From assembly GCA_002495685.1 (NCBI GenBank), contig DAGJ01000007.1, positions 1 to 26,770 on the forward strand: 26,770 nt of DNA, written 5' to 3'. Positions 22,323 to 26,770 of this stretch are shown piece after piece (position 1 is the first letter of the stretch; the number at the start of each line of letters is the position of its first letter). Source of the stretch: Methanobrevibacter sp. UBA412. GTDB taxonomy: Archaea; Methanobacteriota; Methanobacteria; Methanobacteriales; Methanobacteriaceae. Both the position numbers and the translations under genes were made by a program. The notes beneath the pieces are model-generated. The model saw only the letters and a list, made by a program, of their open reading frames with translations. It had not been told where the DNA came from and did not search any database.

Positions 22323-23987
22323 ATGGATGAACTAGAGGAAATAATTTATAAACATGCATTGTTGAATGCTATAAAACATAAAGGAAGCGCAAATCCAAAA
22401 GCTGTAATGGGTTCTATAATGAGTAAAGAAGCAGAACTTCGTAGTCGTGCTAGTGAAATAGGTCCTTTAAGTGGTAAAATTGTTGCTAAAGTAAATGCTT
22501 TATCTAAAGAAGAGCAAAAAAGCGAAATGGAAAAGTATGATGTACATGTTGAAACCAAAAAACATAGTAAAAAAGTTAAGGGTTTAGGTGAATTACCTGG
22601 CTCTCATAAAAATGTTGTTATGCGTTTTGCACCTAATCCAAGTGGACCATTACATATTGGGCATGCACGTGCAGCAATTCCTAATAGTGAATTTGTTAAA
22701 AAATATAATGGTAAATTAATATTACGTATTGAAGATACTGATCCAAAAAGAGTTTTTGAACCAGCATATCAAATGATTCAAGAAGATCTTGAATGGTTAG
22801 GTGTTAAACCTGATGAAATTTACTATCAATCTGATAGATTTGAAATTTACTACAAATATGCTGAAGAATTAATTGAAAAAGGTAAAGCATATATGTGTAC
22901 TTGTAATAGTAAAGATTTTAAGGAATTAAAAGATAATTGCAAACCATGTCCCCATAGAAATAATACAATAGAAGAAAATCTTAAACTCTGGAATGAATTC
23001 CCTGAAATGGAAGAAGGTCAAGCTGTCCTACGTGTTAAAACAGATATTAAACATAAAAATCCTGCAATAAGAGATTGGGTTGCAATGAGAATAGTTAATC
23101 AAGAACACCCTAAACTTGGAAATAAATATAAAATTTATCCTATGATGAATTTTTCTGTAGCAGTAGATGATCATTTAATGGGAATGACTCATGTATTAAG
23201 AGGTAAAGATCACCTTGCAAATAGTGAAAAACAAAAGTACTTATACAATCATATGGGATGGGAAGTACCTGAATTTATTCATTATGGTCGTTTAAAAATG
23301 ACTGATATTGCATTATCTACTAGTAAAGCTAAAGCAGGTATTGAATCTGGAGAATACTGGGGATGGGATGATCCTAGACTTGGTACTCTTCGTGCTTTAG
23401 CTAGACGTGGAATTCAACCTGAAGCTATTATTGAATTAATGAAAGAAATTGGAATTAAAATGAATGATTCATCTGTTAGTTGGAAGAAAATTTATGGATT
23501 AAATCGCCATATAATCGAGGACAAAGTTAATAGATATTTCTTTGTACCAGATCCTATGAAAGTGTCTATACCTTTAAAAGAGAATATGATTATTAAACGT
23601 CCATTACACCCAGATTATCTTGAAAGAGGGGAACGTGAACTATTATTTGATGGTGAAGCATACATTCCTAAAAAAGATTTTAAAGATGGTCTTGTACGTT
23701 TAATGGATGCAGTTAATTTAGATTTAAAAGATGAAAATGCAAGTTATCATAGTTCATCCTTTGAAGATGCAAGAGAACATCATGCAAGTATTATTCAATG
23801 GGTTCCATTAAAAGATAATGTTAAAGTAAAAATTGTAATGCCTGATGCTAGTACTGTTACAGGGTTAGCAGAATCAGATATAAAAGAATTAAAAGTAGGG
23901 ACAATCTTACAATTTGAAAGATTTGGTTTTGTAAAATTAGATTCAAAAAATGATAATGAAATTACTTTTTATTACGCCCATAAATAA
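22323..23987 (+). CDS. gltX: Glutamyl-tRNA synthetase (archaeal type)
   Basis: This class I synthetase charges tRNA-Glu; in archaea with a GatDE pathway it works with that amidotransferase, while non-discriminating forms also charge tRNA-Gln. The 554-residue protein has an archaeal N-terminal helical extension (1-95), then RFAPNPSGPLHIGHAR with HIGH at 111-114, the RIEDTDPKR segment, possible zinc ligands C192, C194, C206, C209 and H211, and LSTSK at 331-335 in place of KMSKS, as usual for this class. The C-terminal half is a beta-barrel anticodon region. The ATG at 22323 is preferred to an in-frame TTG at 22293, which only adds a non-conserved hydrophobic stretch. No strong Shine-Dalgarno is seen. 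Confidence 0.95.
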   Translation: MDELEEIIYKHALLNAIKHKGSANPKAVMGSIMSKEAELRSRASEIGPLSGKIVAKVNALSKEEQKSEMEKYDVHVETKKHSKKVKGLGELPGSHKNVVMRFAPNPSGPLHIGHARAAIPNSEFVKKYNGKLILRIEDTDPKRVFEPAYQMIQEDLEWLGVKPDEIYYQSDRFEIYYKYAEELIEKGKAYMCTCNSKDFKELKDNCKPCPHRNNTIEENLKLWNEFPEMEEGQAVLRVKTDIKHKNPAIRDWVAMRIVNQEHPKLGNKYKIYPMMNFSVAVDDHLMGMTHVLRGKDHLANSEKQKYLYNHMGWEVPEFIHYGRLKMTDIALSTSKAKAGIESGEYWGWDDPRLGTLRALARRGIQPEAIIELMKEIGIKMNDSSVSWKKIYGLNRHIIEDKVNRYFFVPDPMKVSIPLKENMIIKRPLHPDYLERGERELLFDGEAYIPKKDFKDGLVRLMDAVNLDLKDENASYHSSSFEDAREHHASIIQWVPLKDNVKVKIVMPDASTVTGLAESDIKELKVGTILQFERFGFVKLDSKNDNEITFYYAHK

Positions 23988-23993
23988 TGGTTT

Positions 23994-24030
23994 AAATAAA
24001 AAGTTTTTTTAATTTACTATTTTTTTATTT
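23994..24030. terminator. Bidirectional A/T terminator between gltX and the symporter gene
   Basis: AAATAAAAA at 23994-24002 is the exact reverse complement of TTTTTATTT at 24022-24030, with T runs at 24004-24010 and 24020-24026. It sits between convergent genes and overlaps the symporter stop codon. As a pure A/T repeat it is only modest evidence of a hairpin; the T runs themselves would end gltX transcription. Confidence 0.4.
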
Positions 24031-25515
24031 TTCACTTATTTTAAAGTTTTTATTCTTTACTGGCATTATGGTTAATATCATAGGAAGAATAATAATTATT
24101 CCACTTAAAATTAATTTTATTCCAATACTTATAAAATTTCCATAGGTTAAAATTTCACCAATTCCACCTATCCAAATAAATATTATTACAAATGGTAAAA
24201 CATATTTTATAATTTTTTCCCACCAATTCCCAATTTGGAATTTACTTTTTTCATTAAATATTGGAATCAATTTATCTACACCATATATCCAACCAAATAT
24301 TAAACATTCAAGTAATATACCAAATAATAAAGCGAAGTTATTTAAGAAACTATCAGTTATGTCTAAAATATAAGATCCCATTCCTGTTGAGAATATTAAT
24401 GCACATATACAACCTATAATACATAAAATACTAGCAGCTTTTTCACGACTTATTTTGAATTTATTTTGAATAGATAAAGATGCAGGTTCAATTAATGCTA
24501 AAGTACTTGTTATACCTGCAAAAAATGTACATAAAAAGAATAGGGGTCCAAGTACATATGCCCAATTTCCAAGAATATTAAACACAGTTGGATAAGCTAT
24601 AAATATTAATCCAGTTCCTTGTGTTATCAATTGATTAATAGGTGTTCCACTATTTAAAGACATATATCCAAGTATTGAAAACACTCCTAAAGCAGCAAAA
24701 TTTTCAAATCCACAGTTAGCTAAAACCACCCATAATACATTATCACTTAAACTTGAATTATCAGGCAAGTAACTAGCGAATGTTAATGCTATTGACATTC
24801 CAAGACTTAATGAGAATAATACTTGTCCAAATGCAGCTAACCAAATATTTATATTTAGTAATAAAGACCAGTTAGGATTGAATAATGTTTTTAAACCAAT
24901 TACAGCTCCTGGAAGAGTGAGTGAAAATATTACTACAATAACCATCATAATAAATAGTAAAGGAACTAAAATAGAAGATGCTTTTCCTAAACCTTTTTCC
25001 ACATCCCGATGAGCTATAAACCACATTAATCCCCAAACTATTAAAATTGATATTGCTAAAACAGGCACTATGTAAGTTAATCCAGATAAAGAACTAGTAG
25101 ATTGTAATAAGGTTGAAGAGTAAAAATTATTTGGATTTGCACCCCATCCTTTAAATAAACTTAAAACGAAATATATCCCATTTAATCCGACTATGCTACT
25201 ATAATATATGAGTATTAAGAAAACAATTACAGGAATTAACCAACCAATATACTCTAATTTTGGTTTAATATTATAAATTGTTTTAGTTATTGAAGATTTA
25301 AATTTATAACCCACACCATATTCTAATAATAAAAATGGAATCCCCATTACTAAAATAGCAATTAAGTAAGGTATATAAAAAGCTCCACCACCACTACTAT
25401 ATAAAACATAAGGATATCTCCAAATATTTCCTAAACCTACAGCAGAACCAATCATTGCTAATAAGAATGATAATTTGCTTCCCCATTGATTTTCTTTGTT
25501 TTTTGTTTTATTCAT
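24025..25515 (-). CDS. Sodium-dependent transporter, SNF/NSS family
   Basis: A 496-residue membrane protein of the neurotransmitter:sodium symporter family (LeuT fold), which couples sodium entry to uptake of amino acids or similar solutes. The TM1 region GSAVGLGNIWRYPYVLYSSGGGAFYIPYLIAILVMGIPFLLLEYGVG (23-69) carries the unwound, sodium- and substrate-binding signature. About 12 hydrophobic segments can be counted, and TM6/TM8-type segments (AAFGQVLFSLSLGMSIALTFASY, FFLCTFFAGITSTLALIEP) are well conserved. Substrate is not predictable. An in-frame GTG at 25524 would add three residues; the ATG at 25515 is preferred because AAGTGA overlaps that GTG and fits as a weak ribosome binding site. 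Confidence 0.9.
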   Translation of the reverse strand: MNKTKNKENQWGSKLSFLLAMIGSAVGLGNIWRYPYVLYSSGGGAFYIPYLIAILVMGIPFLLLEYGVGYKFKSSITKTIYNIKPKLEYIGWLIPVIVFLILIYYSSIVGLNGIYFVLSLFKGWGANPNNFYSSTLLQSTSSLSGLTYIVPVLAISILIVWGLMWFIAHRDVEKGLGKASSILVPLLFIMMVIVVIFSLTLPGAVIGLKTLFNPNWSLLLNINIWLAAFGQVLFSLSLGMSIALTFASYLPDNSSLSDNVLWVVLANCGFENFAALGVFSILGYMSLNSGTPINQLITQGTGLIFIAYPTVFNILGNWAYVLGPLFFLCTFFAGITSTLALIEPASLSIQNKFKISREKAASILCIIGCICALIFSTGMGSYILDITDSFLNNFALLFGILLECLIFGWIYGVDKLIPIFNEKSKFQIGNWWEKIIKYVLPFVIIFIWIGGIGEILTYGNFISIGIKLILSGIIIILPMILTIMPVKNKNFKISEK

Positions 25516-25641
25516 TAATTTCACTTAGTTTAGAATCCTTGTTTGTATAGTTTATTGTTAATACTTAATTTTTAGTTCCTTTTTTTTAAGTTTAAAAAAT
25601 TTTTAATTTATTAAAAAGAAGTTTGAAATGTTGATTTAATT

Positions 25642-25676
25642 AAAAAAATTTAAAAAAAATATTAATAAAAATTTAT
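25642..25676 (-). terminator. U-rich terminator after the acidic protein gene
   Basis: On the minus strand, runs of T5, T8 and T7 follow the stop codon within 35 bases. This suits archaeal termination and separates the gene from the symporter downstream. Confidence 0.45.
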
Positions 25677-26770
25677 TTAGAATTTTTTCTTGACTGAACC
25701 TGTACTTATCCAAATTCTATGTTTTCGGTAAGTAACATAAATTTGTCCAGGTTTAGTTTTAAGAATAGTACTGGAATAAGTTTCTCCATTATGATTAAAT
25801 ATAACTGTTTCTCCTCTTTTAAGTTCTATAGGGGTTCCATTAACTTTAATTGTTTCTGGAGTATTTGATTTGATATTGTTTGAATCAGTTTTGGGAGTAG
25901 TTTTTGCAGTAGTTTTTGGAGGTGTTCTAAGTTTTGAAATATGGTTAATTTCATAAGGAACTTCAAGATTAGGTAATTCATCATTACTTAATTCAATTTT
26001 TTTATCTTTCTCAGTTTTTTCATGTTTTTTATTATTTTTAATGTTTTCTTGGATTTTATTAGATCCTTCGGAATAAACTTTTTTGGTTTTTTTACTTATG
26101 TTGCTTAAATTAAATTCACTTAATTTTTCATAGAATTTATCTATGTGTTGACTTGCATTTTCTATTTTCTTTTGATCGGTATCGCGATGAACGAAGTTTT
26201 CATATGGAGTTAAAGTTTCATTAAAATCTTCATCTTCTGGATATTCTTCAATATCTCCAATTTCTTCGCCAGCTTCTTCTTTTTGTCGTTTTTCAGCATA
26301 AATTGGAGTTATAAATTCCTCTTCCTCATCTGTCTGGTAACTTGCATCATCTAAACCTTCAAATGATTTACCAATATCATCCTCAACTTCAGTATGGTTA
26401 TAGGGAATATTATTTATTTCTTCGTAAATTTCATCAACATTTTCATTGGGTTGATTATAACTTTTATCTTTTAAAATTTCTTCAAGAGTGACATTATCTT
26501 TTCTATCACTTTCATCTAAAACTACTACTCCTTCTTCAGTAATTCTTTTTTGAGCATGATGTTTTTTGTTTTCTTCAGTTGGTTTTGTGGAAGTTTGATT
26601 AATAAGCTCTAATTGTTTATCACTCATTGGTACACTAGAAACACTACTCACAGCTTTATCCATTATTGTTTCGGGCTTATCTGTTTCATTCAATAAGTTT
26701 GTAGAATTTAAAGATTCTTTTGAATCTTCTTTTTCATCTTCTTCAAGGTTTTTGTTTTCTTCTAGTTTTG
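25677..26770 (-). CDS. Acidic low-complexity protein with a small C-terminal beta domain (5' end outside window)
   Basis: I do not recognise this protein. The frame begins with a possible TTG at 26693 but remains open without a stop to the window edge, so the gene is probably 5'-truncated; 363 residues are visible. Most of it is Glu/Asp/Lys-rich and probably disordered (EEEEF, DIEEYPEDEDF, KKHEKTEKDKK), with a Pro/Thr/Lys stretch (about 60-100 residues from the end). The last 55 residues form the only ordered-looking part: VNGTPIELKRGETVIFNHNGETYSS and then TYRKHRIWISTGSVKKKF, alternating hydrophobic and polar residues as in a small beta-barrel. There is no visible membrane segment. A cytoplasmic or nucleic-acid-associated role is conceivable but unsupported. 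Confidence 0.65.
   Translation of the reverse strand, partial: KLEENKNLEEDEKEDSKESLNSTNLLNETDKPETIMDKAVSSVSSVPMSDKQLELINQTSTKPTEENKKHHAQKRITEEGVVVLDESDRKDNVTLEEILKDKSYNQPNENVDEIYEEINNIPYNHTEVEDDIGKSFEGLDDASYQTDEEEEFITPIYAEKRQKEEAGEEIGDIEEYPEDEDFNETLTPYENFVHRDTDQKKIENASQHIDKFYEKLSEFNLSNISKKTKKVYSEGSNKIQENIKNNKKHEKTEKDKKIELSNDELPNLEVPYEINHISKLRTPPKTTAKTTPKTDSNNIKSNTPETIKVNGTPIELKRGETVIFNHNGETYSSTILKTKPGQIYVTYRKHRIWISTGSVKKKF

Overview
The window is a very AT-rich stretch of archaeal chromosome from a pseudomurein-walled methanogen of the order Methanobacteriales. The archaeal signs are RNA polymerase subunits D, N and K among archaeal-type ribosomal proteins, isopentenyl phosphate kinase, an archaeal RNase J and archaeal GluRS. 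The pseudomurein-binding repeats in one surface protein narrow it to Methanobacteriales. The very low GC and the Asn/Thr-rich surface proteins fit Methanosphaera best, with Methanobrevibacter as the alternative; this is inference from composition and gene content.

Layout. (1) 1-546: AT-rich DNA with one tRNA-Ser(GGA), then a structured leader. (2) 547-4828: rps13-rps4-rps11-rpoD-rpl18e-rpl13-rps9-rpoN-rpoK, all on +, the classic archaeal translation/transcription cluster. (3) 4829-5206: a 378-base gene-free stretch holding an unrecognised fold closed by a perfect 15-bp helix (4986-5158), with a TATA-like box just upstream. (4) 5207-8129: eno, rps2 and a MEMO-family gene. (5) 8199-13858: mvk, ipk, fni, rnj and idsA, which run from mevalonate phosphorylation through isopentenyl phosphate to prenyl diphosphates for archaeal ether lipids, with RNase J embedded. 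(6) 13928-22166: an accessory block with a nine-unit 26-residue solenoid protein (+), two related cell-surface proteins with a C-terminal M14-like metallopeptidase domain (-), and three tandem paralogous SAM methyltransferases (-). (7) 22323-23987: gltX (+). (8) 24025-26770: an SNF-family sodium symporter (-) and an acidic low-complexity protein (-) that runs off the right edge.

The core order resembles Methanothermobacter, where (from memory) idsA and gltX are neighbours; if so, the accessory block is an insertion of about 8.3 kb at that junction.

The most interesting observations are the putative structured RNA upstream of eno; competing hairpins over the rps13 ribosome binding site; a pseudomurein-binding-repeat/M14-like fusion that may be an uncharacterised wall-processing enzyme; its paralog, which swaps the wall-binding repeats for a beta-helix and seems to have lost its ATG; and the methyltransferase triplet.
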